From Muricoccus roseus (lineage in GTDB: Bacteria > Pseudomonadota > Alphaproteobacteria > Acetobacterales > Acetobacteraceae), in NCBI RefSeq assembly GCF_900141905.1, contig NZ_FQZF01000013.1:62001-126000 (forward strand): DNA of 64,000 nucleotides, written 5' to 3'. Of this stretch, positions 36,398-45,023 are shown piece after piece. The notes under the pieces were generated by a model. That model made no database searches, was not told the DNA's origin, and was given only the letters and a program-made list of their open reading frames with translations. The stretch's first letter is position 1. Every line of letters begins with the position of its first letter. A program made the translations under genes and the position numbers.

Positions 36398-38161
36398 CTA
36401 CAGCCCGAGTGATCTCTTTCGTCCGAAGCCCCACTCGATGCCACCACCATCTTTGGCGACGCCGGCGACGCGGCGGCCGAGTTGCTTCTCCAGCGGCGGC
36501 GACCACGGCACAAGCTGGAAGCCGAGCCCGTTGTCAATCATTGCGAAGCGGCCTGACGAGAGCGTCAGACGTTGGCGGTAAGTCCCGGTGATATGCTCGC
36601 CGGCCGCCGACTGGTTGTGAGGCAATTCCATCTCGGCCGAGAGCTTGGCCCCGACCGCATCCAGCTCGCGCCGCCGCAGCGTGTTGAGCAGGTCGCGTTG
36701 AAGGATGATGCGCTGCCCCTGTCGACGGGCGAGCCCTTCCTCGGCGAGATGCTCGGCGCGGGCCGTCATCGCGTCCCGCACCTCGCGCCCGAAACCGCCC
36801 ATGGAAAGCGGTGTCGGCTCGCGCTCCACCAGCCGGTGATCGAGCCAGGTCGCGCCGGGCGCCGTCACTTGGGCGACAAGGTCGATGTCCGAACGTCCGG
36901 CCAGCACAAGCGTCGGTCGGCCATCGTCGGGGCCGCCGAAGCGGCGCACTTCCACGATGCCGCCGATCGCAGGCGCATGCTCGAAGGCTTCGACACCGCG
37001 GAACCGGACATGGTGGGCGCGGCCGTCGGTGCCGTCGATCACCGCATATGCTTCGCCCGTCAGCTCGTCGTGCAGCCCACGATCGACCAGCCGCCCGATG
37101 ATCGGCGCCTGTCCGCTGCCGCCTTCGATGACATAGTCGGCGACAGCGCGATCCTCACCACGCTCGGCGAAGGCCCGGTGCATGGTCTTGATGATGTCCC
37201 CGCGAAGCCCGAGGTCGCGCAAGTGGCGTTCGGCGTCGAGGCCGACCATCCACTCGCCGGGCCTGGCGGATGACGCGAGGCCCATCTTCTCCAGGTGCTG
37301 GAGCCGGCCGATCATGAGCCGGCGGGTCTGGGGATCACCGGCACCGGATTGCTCGGGACGAAGATCGATGAAGCCGGTCTCGTCGGCGGCTATGCGAATC
37401 TCGACATCGAGGCGAGTCCAGCGCTCGGCCGTCATTTCGCGCTCGAGCGCCGTCTTGATCTCGTGCTCCGGCTTCGGGCCGAGTTCGATCGACACGAGAT
37501 CCTCGGCCCGGGATCGCAAGCCGCGGCTGATGTAGTCGCGTGAGATGACGAGGTCGGCGCCCTGGGCGTCAACGCCTCGCACCAGCAGGTGGACGTGGGG
37601 ATTGTCGGTGTTCCAGTGATCGACCGCGACCCAGTCGAGCCGGGTCCCGAGGTCGGCTTCCATTTGGCGCGCGAGGTCGCGCGTGAAGGCGCGCAGATCC
37701 GTCATCTCGCCGGCGTCCTCGGGCGAGATGATGAAGCGGAAATGGTGCCGGTCGTCCTTCGAGCGCGCGGCGAAACCAGCGTCATCGGCGCGGTCGCTGT
37801 CGGCATCGAACATCACGGCCTTTTCACCGTCGCGCGTGACGCTGTCGCGCTTGAGATAAGAGAGGTGGGCATTGAGCGGCGCAGACCGAAAGGCCCGGCC
37901 CTGGTGGCGGGCGATCCGCGCCTTGACGACGACGCGGCGCGACGAGCTGAAAAGCCGCGCGCGGCTGAAGGCAATCCGTCCGCGCCCGAAGCTCGAACGG
38001 CCATAGCCGGACGCCTTTCGGCTCGGACCGCCGCCGGTGCCGACATGCCCCGAGCGCTTGGCGGCGCGCAGGACCTGGTTGATGAAGCTCTTGGGTTTCG
38101 GCGCCCGCGTCGAACCGATGCGGCCGGGCCGGACCCGGAAGTCGCTGTCGCCCTCGCTCAT
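36398..38161 (-). CDS. relaxase/mobilisation nuclease (DUF3363, VirD2-like)
   Basis: A 587-residue relaxase from the ATG at 38161. The N-terminus is strongly basic. The relaxase domain contains the metal-binding signature (WNTDNPHVHLLVRG, near residue 180) and upstream HHFRFIISPED. The DUF3363 C-terminal part follows (GRDLL/AVGAKLSAEMELPH region). It nicks oriT and pilots the strand through the Trb channel with TraG. It is transcribed away from the lytic transglycosylase, with 247 bp in between. Confidence 0.92.
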   Translation of the reverse strand: MSEGDSDFRVRPGRIGSTRAPKPKSFINQVLRAAKRSGHVGTGGGPSRKASGYGRSSFGRGRIAFSRARLFSSSRRVVVKARIARHQGRAFRSAPLNAHLSYLKRDSVTRDGEKAVMFDADSDRADDAGFAARSKDDRHHFRFIISPEDAGEMTDLRAFTRDLARQMEADLGTRLDWVAVDHWNTDNPHVHLLVRGVDAQGADLVISRDYISRGLRSRAEDLVSIELGPKPEHEIKTALEREMTAERWTRLDVEIRIAADETGFIDLRPEQSGAGDPQTRRLMIGRLQHLEKMGLASSARPGEWMVGLDAERHLRDLGLRGDIIKTMHRAFAERGEDRAVADYVIEGGSGQAPIIGRLVDRGLHDELTGEAYAVIDGTDGRAHHVRFRGVEAFEHAPAIGGIVEVRRFGGPDDGRPTLVLAGRSDIDLVAQVTAPGATWLDHRLVEREPTPLSMGGFGREVRDAMTARAEHLAEEGLARRQGQRIILQRDLLNTLRRRELDAVGAKLSAEMELPHNQSAAGEHITGTYRQRLTLSSGRFAMIDNGLGFQLVPWSPPLEKQLGRRVAGVAKDGGGIEWGFGRKRSLGL

Positions 38162-38408
38162 CGCCGGCCTCCGGCGGGCCAAACGCGGGACAGTGCCGGC
38201 AATGTCCTTGAAATGACTTGGATAAAAGCCGGAACCGGCACTGCCGCCGACCGACCGGCACGTGAAAAGTCATGCGAAAGCAATGGCTTGCACGCGAGTG
38301 GCGAGCCGCTTTTATCTCGCCGTCTGTTGGTCGTGTCTGCTTCGCTCCAGCCGCCCCATGCCGCCTCTTTCCGGGAGCTCGCTAGACCGCGCCGGAGTGC
38401 GATTCTAG
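38162..38408. other. intergenic region upstream of the relaxase, possible oriT
   Basis: These 247 bp lie directly before the relaxase gene, where oriT often sits. They contain several short dyads around AGTGCCGG/CCGGCACT-type sequence (near 38190-38265) and AT-richer patches. No IncP-like nic consensus is certain, so oriT is only a suggestion. Confidence 0.35.
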
Positions 38409-39173
38409 TCATGGGCGCCCCCCATCATCGGCGCGGGTCACGAAGATGCCTGCCGTTTGCGTCGAACCGGCGATCGGGGGCTGCTGCGGATCTGCCGTTC
38501 GGCTGCCGTACCTTTGGCGCTCGGGCTGCGATCGTTCTGCTGCAACGCTGCCGTCGGAGCGCGCGACGAACAACGGAGACCGAGTCCAGGCGAGCGGGTC
38601 GACGGTCGCGACAGCGACGCCGGCAGCGAGCGGCTCACTGCCGATCAACGGCGCGATTGCGGCCACGTAGGCGATGGTCTCGGCGGGCAGCGCGCGGCCA
38701 GCCGAGAGATAGTCATCGTAGCGCCCGGGGCCGGCATTGTAGGCCGCGAGGAAGCCCGGCGCGCCGTAGCGATCGTGCATTTCGCGCAGATAGGCTGCAC
38801 CAGCGAGGATGTTGTCGCGCGGGTCAAAGGGATCGGCGCCCAGCCCGTGGCGCGCCCGCAGATAAGCCCAGGTCGCGGGCATGATCTGCATGAGTCCCAT
38901 CGCGCCTTTGGGCGAGACCGCGCGGACACGACCGCCGCTCTCGACGCGCATGACTGCCCAGATCCAGCCCTCGGGAATGCCGAACCGCTGCGCTGCCTCG
39001 GCGACCGCTCGTGTGTAGGGCGAGCCTGCCGCGGGTCGCTCGATGACCGAGGTCTGCGCCAGAGACGGCGCGGGCATCGCGCCGACAAAGGCCAGGCCGG
39101 AAAGGAGAAGGAAGGGCAGTCGGCGGGCGGCCCCTTTCGCTCCGGCAGCGGGCTGGCGATGGGAGACGCGCAT
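38409..39173 (-). CDS. lytic transglycosylase (SLT domain)
   Basis: A 254-residue exported protein: signal peptide (FLLLSGLAFVGAMPAPSLAQ), then a C-type SLT domain with the catalytic glutamate in WAVMRVESGGRVRAVSPKGA, the MGLMQIMP motif and AAYNAGPGRYD. Conjugation systems use such enzymes to open the peptidoglycan for the pilus, as VirB1 does. It follows DUF736 after only three bases. Confidence 0.93.
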   Translation of the reverse strand: MRVSHRQPAAGAKGAARRLPFLLLSGLAFVGAMPAPSLAQTSVIERPAAGSPYTRAVAEAAQRFGIPEGWIWAVMRVESGGRVRAVSPKGAMGLMQIMPATWAYLRARHGLGADPFDPRDNILAGAAYLREMHDRYGAPGFLAAYNAGPGRYDDYLSAGRALPAETIAYVAAIAPLIGSEPLAAGVAVATVDPLAWTRSPLFVARSDGSVAAERSQPERQRYGSRTADPQQPPIAGSTQTAGIFVTRADDGGRP

Positions 39174-39176
39174 CGG

Positions 39177-39515
39177 TCAGTCCCGCTCGCTACGCTTGGT
39201 CGGCCGGTTCCAGTAGAGACCCCATGCTGACTTGTCGTCGGCCGACTGGAACAGGTTGGCCCGGATCGGCTGTGCGAAGGTCGGATCGTCGAGCTGCAAC
39301 GACACATATTCGCCGGCCTTCTCGCCGGTGCGCTTCCATCCCGCGCCCACTTCCGGCCCATCGGAGTCGTCGCCGAGGTGAACGCGATAGTCGGGCGCAT
39401 TCTCGGCGTCGGAGTGCTCCGCCGGCACGAGCACCAGAGCGGCGTCGAGGGCGAGCGTGCGAATGCGGCCGCCATAGCCGCTCTTGGTGCGGGTGAATTC
39501 TCCGATCAGGCTCAT
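39177..39515 (-). CDS. DUF736 family protein (copy 1)
   Basis: A 112-residue protein from the ATG at 39515 (MSLIGEFTRTKSGYGGRIRT). The pattern IGEFTR, GYGGRI, then LDDPTFAQPIRANLF and ending WNRP is DUF736, a small single-domain family found almost only on plasmids and conjugative elements. It overlaps traF by ATGA. A second DUF736 gene is at 44697. The role is unknown. Confidence 0.9.
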   Translation of the reverse strand: MSLIGEFTRTKSGYGGRIRTLALDAALVLVPAEHSDAENAPDYRVHLGDDSDGPEVGAGWKRTGEKAGEYVSLQLDDPTFAQPIRANLFQSADDKSAWGLYWNRPTKRSERD

Positions 39516-40108
39516 GGCAACCTCCTTGGCGATGCGGTGGAACGGGTCATGGCGGCGCCGTCTACCCAAGTCGGCGCGCGCCAGACGAAGCGACCGTCGC
39601 CGTCTTCGTCGGTGTAGAGAGGGGTGGCACGGCCGATCACGGTAGTGACGGCGAGAGGCCCGAAGTAGCGGCCGTCCAGGCTGTCCCGGACGCCGATGTT
39701 CATGAGGAAGAGTTCGCTCGCGCCGATCCGGTGGCAGCCGCTCCAGATTGGCAGCGTGCGTCCCAGACGGTCGCGGTCGAGCGCATTGCCGACGGTGGTT
39801 CCGTCGACGGTGATGTCAGCGCCCGAACGGCAGACCGTTTGCCCGGGAAGTGCAGCAACGCGCTTCAAGAGCGGCACGCCGCGTGGCAGATAACTCCGGT
39901 CTGCGAGGAAGGCGGCAAGCGGCTCCGGCGCATTGACCGCGACAAGGTCGGTGACCTCGAGCGGTGTCGCCGGGCTGATCTGATAGAGGCCGACCGGCAC
40001 ACTGGCCGATGCGTTCCAGACGAGCCGCGGTGCAACGTGCACCATCGCCAGCGTGATCAGCAGGAGCGCGGCGCCCGTGGCCGTCAGCAGGTAGCCGGCG
40101 CGCGTCAT
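39512..40108 (-). CDS. traF: S26-family signal peptidase TraF
   Basis: A 198-residue protein with one N-terminal membrane helix. The S26 catalytic serine is in ASVPVGLYQI and the lysine in LLKRVAALPGQTVC, with the family's GRTLPIWSGCHRI and FLMNIGVRDSLDGRYFGP segments. TraF of IncP plasmids processes and cyclises the TrbC pilin, so it belongs functionally with the distant trb operon. Confidence 0.92.
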   Translation of the reverse strand: MTRAGYLLTATGAALLLITLAMVHVAPRLVWNASASVPVGLYQISPATPLEVTDLVAVNAPEPLAAFLADRSYLPRGVPLLKRVAALPGQTVCRSGADITVDGTTVGNALDRDRLGRTLPIWSGCHRIGASELFLMNIGVRDSLDGRYFGPLAVTTVIGRATPLYTDEDGDGRFVWRAPTWVDGAAMTRSTASPRRLP

Positions 40109-40620
40109 GGCTCGGCCCTCTGTCGCAAGCGCCAGGCGCGGTGCTGCTGTCGCGAGTAGGATCGCGGGGCGTCCCCGGCGGCGAGCCGGTTATGGACATG
40201 GCGCCAATAGTCAGGCGCAGCTTCGGCGGGATCGATGTCGAGCGCTTCGATCGCGTCGATCAGAAGCAGCACGCATTCGACGCTCGGCCAGCCGCTCGTT
40301 TGCAGCAGGATTTCACCACCGGGTCGCACCGAGGGTAGCGTCTGATAGCCGTCGCCTGCGCGGACGGCGCGCAGGATGTCGATGCGCGAAACGACGGTGC
40401 CAAAGCCATTCGATGCCCAGCGGACGAAGGCGAAGACCGCCCCGGCGGGGAAGCTGAGGACGCGGCGCCGTCGGTCGAGGATCTGTTCGTGGACCGCATG
40501 GCCGAAGCGGATCCAGTGCTCGATCTGCTTCTCGCGCCAAACCAGTTCGACTTCGGTGAGCCGACCGGGAGGTGATGACGGCCGAACGCCCGCTGCGCCA
40601 TGAATTGCCGGAGCGCTCAT
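40105..40620 (-). CDS. DUF2840 family protein
   Basis: The ATG at 40620 gives a 171-residue soluble protein. Recognisable segments are LTEVELVWREKQIEHWIRFG, RRRRVLSFPAGAVFAFVRWA and a C-terminal arginine-rich YSRQQHRAWRLRQRAEP. DUF2840 occurs in the parA-traF block of alphaproteobacterial conjugative elements; no function is known. ATGA overlaps exist on both sides. The longer frame to 40920 crosses two real genes and is rejected. Confidence 0.85.
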   Translation of the reverse strand: MSAPAIHGAAGVRPSSPPGRLTEVELVWREKQIEHWIRFGHAVHEQILDRRRRVLSFPAGAVFAFVRWASNGFGTVVSRIDILRAVRAGDGYQTLPSVRPGGEILLQTSGWPSVECVLLLIDAIEALDIDPAEAAPDYWRHVHNRLAAGDAPRSYSRQQHRAWRLRQRAEP

Positions 40621-40856
40621 GGCGCGTCTCCCTCGGCAGGAAAGGCGCCCGCGAGGAGCTCGCGCAGCATGTCGGCGACAGTCTGGCCGCGCTGGAACGC
40701 AGTGACCTTGATACGGCCGCGCAGCTCCGGCGTGACGTCGATCGTGAGGCGCGCAGTGTAGGCGGTGGGGTCGGCTCTGGGGCCGCGCGGACCGTCGGCG
40801 GCCTTGATCCAGGTGTCCGGGTCGCCGGGCCGCGCGGCGAAGCTGCGCCTGGTCAT
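40617..40856 (-). CDS. ribbon-helix-helix partition protein (ParG-like)
   Basis: A 79-residue protein following parA with an ATGA overlap. The second half (ARLTIDVTPELRGRIKVTAF, then QRGQTVADMLRELL) is a ribbon-helix-helix, and the N-terminus is flexible. Its size and its place after parA fit the small centromere-binding partners of type Ib partition systems such as ParG. Confidence 0.85.
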   Translation of the reverse strand: MTRRSFAARPGDPDTWIKAADGPRGPRADPTAYTARLTIDVTPELRGRIKVTAFQRGQTVADMLRELLAGAFPAEGDAP

Positions 40857-41491
40857 GGTGCGAGCCTTCCAACTTCGGCGCAGAGCGCTGCGATCTCGCG
40901 CGTGCCGGCACGCTGGCCATCGAGCTCCGAGATCAGGCGGCCGGATCGCGCGGCATCCGCGAAGCCGACGCGTTGGCCTATCGCGCTCGCCAGCACCGGC
41001 GGATCGTGTTCGGCGAGCGCCTTGGCGGTCTCGCGTGCGATGATGGTGCGCGCGCCACAGCGGTTGAGTACGAACCGGGCGACAAGCGACGGGCGGAACA
41101 GGCGTGCTTCGCGGAGCAGTGCCAGCATTTCGGCCGACGCCCATCCGTCGAAGGGCGACGGCTGAACCGGGATGAGGACGAGATCGGCGGCGAGCAGGGC
41201 CGAGCGCATGAGGCCGGCGACCCGCGGGGGACCATCGATCACCACATGATCGGCGCCGCGCGCCAGTTCGGGCGCTTCGCGGTGCAAGGTGTCGCGCGCC
41301 AGCCCGATGACGGCGAAGCGGCGGGGCAGGCCTTCACGGGCGCGGGCTTCGGACCAGTCGAGTGAAGAACCCTGCGGATCGGCGTCGATGAACATGACGC
41401 GCTTGTCGCGGTTGGCCCATTCGCCGGCGAGATGGAGCGCGAGCGTCGTCTTGCCGACGCCGCCTTTCTGGTTGAGCAACGCGACGATCAT
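40853..41491 (-). CDS. parA: ParA-family partition ATPase
   Basis: A 212-residue Walker-type ATPase of the short, HTH-less class. The deviant Walker A is KGGVGKTT (9-16). Asp residues of the A' and B motifs lie in MFIDADPQGSSLDW and HVVIDGPP. With the ParG-like protein it should stabilise the excised circle or the replicating form of the element. ATGA overlaps join it to repA and to the ParG-like gene. Confidence 0.93.
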   Translation of the reverse strand: MIVALLNQKGGVGKTTLALHLAGEWANRDKRVMFIDADPQGSSLDWSEARAREGLPRRFAVIGLARDTLHREAPELARGADHVVIDGPPRVAGLMRSALLAADLVLIPVQPSPFDGWASAEMLALLREARLFRPSLVARFVLNRCGARTIIARETAKALAEHDPPVLASAIGQRVGFADAARSGRLISELDGQRAGTREIAALCAEVGRLAP

Positions 41492-42549
41492 GATCGCGCG
41501 CTCCGTCGGCCGCGGGGTGGTTTTCCACCGTCGCCCCGCTCCAACAAGAAGTTAGAATCCTTGTTAGACTCTAAGTTAAGGCTCGGAATCGCCGTTTCAG
41601 GCCAGAGGGTTAGTTGCGATTTCCGCGCCCGAAGTCCCGAGCCGGCAACGCCCGAAATCCCGATACCATTTGCGCCCGAAGTCCCGATCGCATCCACAAC
41701 ACCGTCCACAGGGCCTGTGGACAAGTTGATGGGGCGGATGTGCAGGCGTTCCTGACGACCGGTGCGCTCCAGAGCCAAGCGATAGCCGGGCAGCGGCTGG
41801 CGCGCGACGATGCGGCGGATGTCGATGGCGAAGTCGGAAACACGCGCCTGGCTGCCCGATTTGGCGTGCAGGTGCGGGATTTCGAAGGTCCAGCCCGCTG
41901 GCTGACGGCCGGCATGTTTGCGGGCGACCCGATAGAGCCAGCGCTCGATGCCGCCGGTCAGTCGGAAATAGGCGGGATCGATGGCGAGGACGAGCGAGCG
42001 GTCAATGACACCGCGATAGAGCCAGTCGGGCAGGACGAACTCCATGCCCTCTACGCGGCCGTCGCGCGTCGTGCATTCCCCCCACTCGTTGATCCAGGAG
42101 AATTGCTGACGCCGCCAATGCTCGCCGTTGCGGATCGTGGTGCGGATGACCGTCGACTGAAGGCGCGCCAGAGCGCCCTTGAGGAGCCGATAGTCGCGCG
42201 ATCCGGTCTGGCGCCCGATCGCGGTCAGGAGTTGATACGGCGTGAAGCGCAGGAAGCGTGACGTTTGGAAGCCGAGGTTTGCGGCCTCGACGATCTGGCT
42301 CGCGGCCCAGATCAGGATGTCAGCATCCCAGATGGTCGCCATGCCATGCTCGGGGACCGCGAAGACTTCGACGCGGATGTCGCCGGCTTGGTAGTGGATC
42401 GGTGAGGTACGCTTAGCCTTGGCGAGCGAGAAGAAGGGCCGCTCCATCAGATCGCGCTGGTCGCGCGGACTGGCGTCGCCGGTGGCGACGACGAACGGGT
42501 CGAGCCGCGATCGTTCGCTCAAGGAGAGGGGGCGCTGCCGCGGGGACAT
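41488..42549 (-). CDS. repA: replication initiator protein RepA
   Basis: About 353 residues from the ATG at 42549 (MSPRQRPLSLSERSRLDPFV). Upstream starts at 42603 or 42654 would overlap the HTH gene. The family signatures LMERPFFSLAKAKRTSPIHY, FTPYQLLTAIGRQTGSRDYR and the WHD-like DPAYFRLTGGIERWLYRVAR match the RepA initiators of alphaproteobacterial plasmids and ICEs. It suggests autonomous replication of the excised circle. The C-terminal 60 residues are low complexity (GTSGANGIGISGVAGSG). Confidence 0.88.
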   Translation of the reverse strand: MSPRQRPLSLSERSRLDPFVVATGDASPRDQRDLMERPFFSLAKAKRTSPIHYQAGDIRVEVFAVPEHGMATIWDADILIWAASQIVEAANLGFQTSRFLRFTPYQLLTAIGRQTGSRDYRLLKGALARLQSTVIRTTIRNGEHWRRQQFSWINEWGECTTRDGRVEGMEFVLPDWLYRGVIDRSLVLAIDPAYFRLTGGIERWLYRVARKHAGRQPAGWTFEIPHLHAKSGSQARVSDFAIDIRRIVARQPLPGYRLALERTGRQERLHIRPINLSTGPVDGVVDAIGTSGANGIGISGVAGSGLRARKSQLTLWPETAIPSLNLESNKDSNFLLERGDGGKPPRGRRSARS

Positions 42550-42559
42550 GTCGGACGGC

Positions 42560-42841
42560 TCAGCGGGCTTGGCCGCCGCCGAAGGCAGGCGTGACGGCGG
42601 CATGGCGCTTGGCGGGAAGGACACTCCCGCGCGGATCGGACGTCGAGGTGACAAACCCGCGGTCAGCCCACGCTTTCAGGTCTTCGAGCGCGTAGACGAC
42701 GCGCCCGCCAAGCTTGCGATAGGCGGGACCGGTGCCGTAGGTCCGGTGCTTCTCGAGCGTGCGATCCGAGAGACCGAGGAAGCGGGCCGCTTCAGGCGTG
42801 CGGAGAAAGCGTTGCGGCACGCCGGCGCCATTGGGTGACAT
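42560..42841 (-). CDS. HTH protein of the AlpA/excisionase fold
   Basis: A 93-residue protein with the segment RFLRTPEAARFLGLSDRTLE, then KHRTYGTGPAYRKLGGRVVY and ALEDLKAWAD, the HTH_17 excisionase-type domain. It sits directly upstream of repA and probably regulates the rep-par operon or replication; a direct role in excision is also possible. Confidence 0.88.
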   Translation of the reverse strand: MSPNGAGVPQRFLRTPEAARFLGLSDRTLEKHRTYGTGPAYRKLGGRVVYALEDLKAWADRGFVTSTSDPRGSVLPAKRHAAVTPAFGGGQAR

Positions 42842-42966
42842 GATCGGGCCTCCGAGTTTGCGCGAGAGCCGCAGGGGGACAGCGGCGGTTGGCGGCTACC
42901 CTGGCGGATCGCGAAGTTGCGGAGGGAGTGGGAAGCTGGCGGGAGCAAATCCCCACACCAGGCGTG

Positions 42967-43741
42967 CTAGCGTCGACGGCGATGGCTCAGCAGGCGTCGA
43001 TAGCCGCCGGCGATCATGGCGAGGCCGCCGCGCACGAGGTCCATGGTGGCGAACCGGCGCGAGGATGTTTTCCAGGGTTCATCGGCGAGGTCGCGTGCGC
43101 CGAACAGTGCCGCCGCAATCTCGCGGTAGCTGGCGCCGCTGAGACGACCGTCCACGGCCTGCAACATCCGTCGCGCACGTTGACGTTGCTGCCGCGTGAG
43201 CCGCGTGTCGGCAGGGATCGCGCGACCATGAAGCGAACTCAGGAGACGGGCGAAGGCCTCGAGCCGATCGAAGCCTTCGGGGCTTAGCGGGATGACGGCC
43301 GCCGCGCCTTCGTCCGCGCCTAATCCGCCGAGGCGCAGGATCTGGAGCCGGTCGCCATTCGTGAGGGTGTGGACGAAGTGGCAGCCTTGCGCGTCTGACT
43401 GGCCGGGCGCCTGCGCGTCAATGGATTGTGACGTGTCGTCCTTCGGCAGGATGGCGGGCGGTGCGGTCAGTAGTACGACGCCAGTGTTCACGGTGGGCGC
43501 CCAGATGGGCGCGGCCTCTTTGGCGTCGAGGGCCGGCGACAACAGGAAATCGCAGCCCCCATCGAGACCTCGTCGCCTCGGTTGCTGCGGTGTCGGCGTT
43601 CGGTTCCAGCTGAGCGGCCTCGAAGTCGCGCTGATAGTCTTCGTTCCGGCGCAGCCATTCCCAGGCGAGTTCGGGCGAGACGAGGCCTTCGACGTATTCG
43701 TAGCGCTCGGATGATCGCCAGTGCGAGATGTCGGGGGTCAT
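42967..43741 (-). pseudogene. DUF6499-DUF2285 protein, split by a frameshift
   Basis: From the ATG at 43741 the first part (MTPDISHWRSSERYEYVEGL, then ELAWEWLRRNEDYQRDFE) is the DUF6499 N-terminal domain. It breaks near 43540 after WGLRF. The rest (SPALDAKEAAPIWAPTVNTG; later ARRMLQAVDGRLSGASYREI) is the DUF2285 domain in another frame, with no good start of its own (only TTG). Removing one base near 43540 would give a single protein of about 255 residues. It may be a real mutation, a sequencing error, or a programmed shift. Confidence 0.75.
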
Positions 43742-43856
43742 GCATCCTCCGCCAGCAAACCTGCAGCAGCTTCGCTGCGCAGGATTCCGCCACGCAAGCG
43801 CAAGCGGAAGCCGGAGAAATGGAAACGGGCGATGCCGCTGCGGCATCACCCCCGCA

Positions 43857-44123
43857 TCAACGACGCGGGTGCTCGTGTGCGAGCTCGCGGTAGCCGTGCT
43901 GGGTCATCCATTTGGCACGATCGAGATGGCTGTCATGGATGCGGCGGGCCCGCTCCGGTTCGGCGGCCGGGTCTATGCCGAACAGGATCGACACGGCCTC
44001 TTCCCAAGCAGCGCCATCCGACGCAGCATCGAGGAGACGGAGGTAGAGCGTCATGTGCGCCCGATCATAGTCGGTGATCGACGCGCTCTCGGGCGGTCGT
44101 TCGAGAAAGTCTGCCTTGGTCAC
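43857..44123 (-). CDS. small DUF2285-type element protein
   Basis: An 88-residue acidic protein (ITDYDRAHMTLYLRLLDAAS; FGIDPAAEPERARRIHDSHL; ending AKWMTQHGYRELAHEHPRR). Proteins with this pattern are regular neighbours of the DUF6499/DUF2285 gene in rep-par ICEs and are often given the same DUF name. Function unknown. Confidence 0.82.
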   Translation of the reverse strand: MTKADFLERPPESASITDYDRAHMTLYLRLLDAASDGAAWEEAVSILFGIDPAAEPERARRIHDSHLDRAKWMTQHGYRELAHEHPRR

Positions 44124-44243
44124 GACGCCCCACCTGGAATCACAGAGCCCCTGCGTGTCGGCATGGCGTTAACCAAGCCCGACTTCGACGGCAACTGGTA
44201 TGGCTGTCTGCTCGCAACGCGGGTTGGCCGTCGTGGAACGGCG

Positions 44244-44507
44244 CTAGTTTCTCTTCCGCATGTCACTGGCGGCTTTTCGGCCATGGACGAGCATCACCCC
44301 TTCACCTTGGTCGGACTGCAAAAGGACGATGCCATGCGCTTCAAATGCCCGGCGCACCTGATCGCGCGTGCTCTCGTAGACCTTCAAGTCGCTCTCCGAC
44401 TCGAGGCGCTTAAGCGCGGTCAGTGATACACGGGCTTCGTCAGCGAGCGTCTCCTGTGTCCAACCCAGCAGCGCGCGTGCGGCCCGCGACAGTCGGGCGG
44501 TGATCAT
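44244..44507 (-). CDS. XRE-family HTH regulator
   Basis: An 87-residue protein with one helix-turn-helix (ARALLGWTQETLADEARVSL, then TALKRLESE) followed by a helical tail (DQVRRAFEAHGIVLLQSDQG) typical of small element-borne XRE regulators. It heads the block that runs into the DUF2285-type genes and may repress transfer or replication genes. Confidence 0.88.
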   Translation of the reverse strand: MITARLSRAARALLGWTQETLADEARVSLTALKRLESESDLKVYESTRDQVRRAFEAHGIVLLQSDQGEGVMLVHGRKAASDMRKRN

Positions 44508-44657
44508 GCATGATCACCTCCACTCGGACCTCAGCGCACGCCAGAACTACGACTATAATAGTCGCTCTTGGCTTCTCGGGCCAGACTGAAGAGCGTCTAT
44601 TGCGGTCGTTCGAGTAGTTCAGGCCGCAACCTGATTCGGATGCTTTGGCCAACGAAG

Positions 44658-44684
44658 GCCCCGTCCGGATCGACCGGACGGGGC
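44658..44684 (-). terminator. strong hairpin after the second DUF736 gene
   Basis: GCCCCGTCCGG and CCGGACGGGGC form a perfect 11-bp stem around ATCGA, 13 bp beyond the DUF736 stop. The minus-strand tail (CTTCGTTGG) has only scattered T, so it is terminator-like rather than canonical. Confidence 0.6.
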
Positions 44685-44696
44685 GTCGCCGGAGCC

Positions 44697-45023
44697 TCAG
44701 TCGCCGTTGCGGCGGCTGGGGCGAGACCAGATGAGGCTGAAAGCTTCGCCGTCCTCGTCGTCGAACAGGTTGGCGTAGATCGGGGCGTTGAAGCTCGGGT
44801 CGTCCAGCTTGAGACCAAGATAGTCGCGGCCCTCGTTGGAGCGCTTGGACCAGGCGGCGCCGATCTCGGCGCGACCGACCAGGACGCGGTGGCTGGGGGC
44901 GTTCTCGCCGGTGGCCCGGGTCTCGGGAACGATGCGGACGTTCTTGGCCTGAACGCTCAGGGTGACGATCTCGCCGGTGAACTCGTTCGTGCCGGTCTTC
45001 TTGAAGGTGCCGATGGTGGCCAT
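44697..45023 (-). CDS. DUF736 family protein (copy 2)
   Basis: A 108-residue protein (MATIGTFKKTGTNEFTGEIV; RVLVGRAEIGAAWSKRSNEG; LDDPSFNAPIYANLF; ending IWSRPSRRNGD). It shares the DUF736 layout with 39177-39515 but the two are only distantly alike. GAGGAGAAATGACATG gives a good ribosome-binding site. It is monocistronic between the strong hairpin downstream and a structured upstream region. Confidence 0.9.
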   Translation of the reverse strand: MATIGTFKKTGTNEFTGEIVTLSVQAKNVRIVPETRATGENAPSHRVLVGRAEIGAAWSKRSNEGRDYLGLKLDDPSFNAPIYANLFDDEDGEAFSLIWSRPSRRNGD

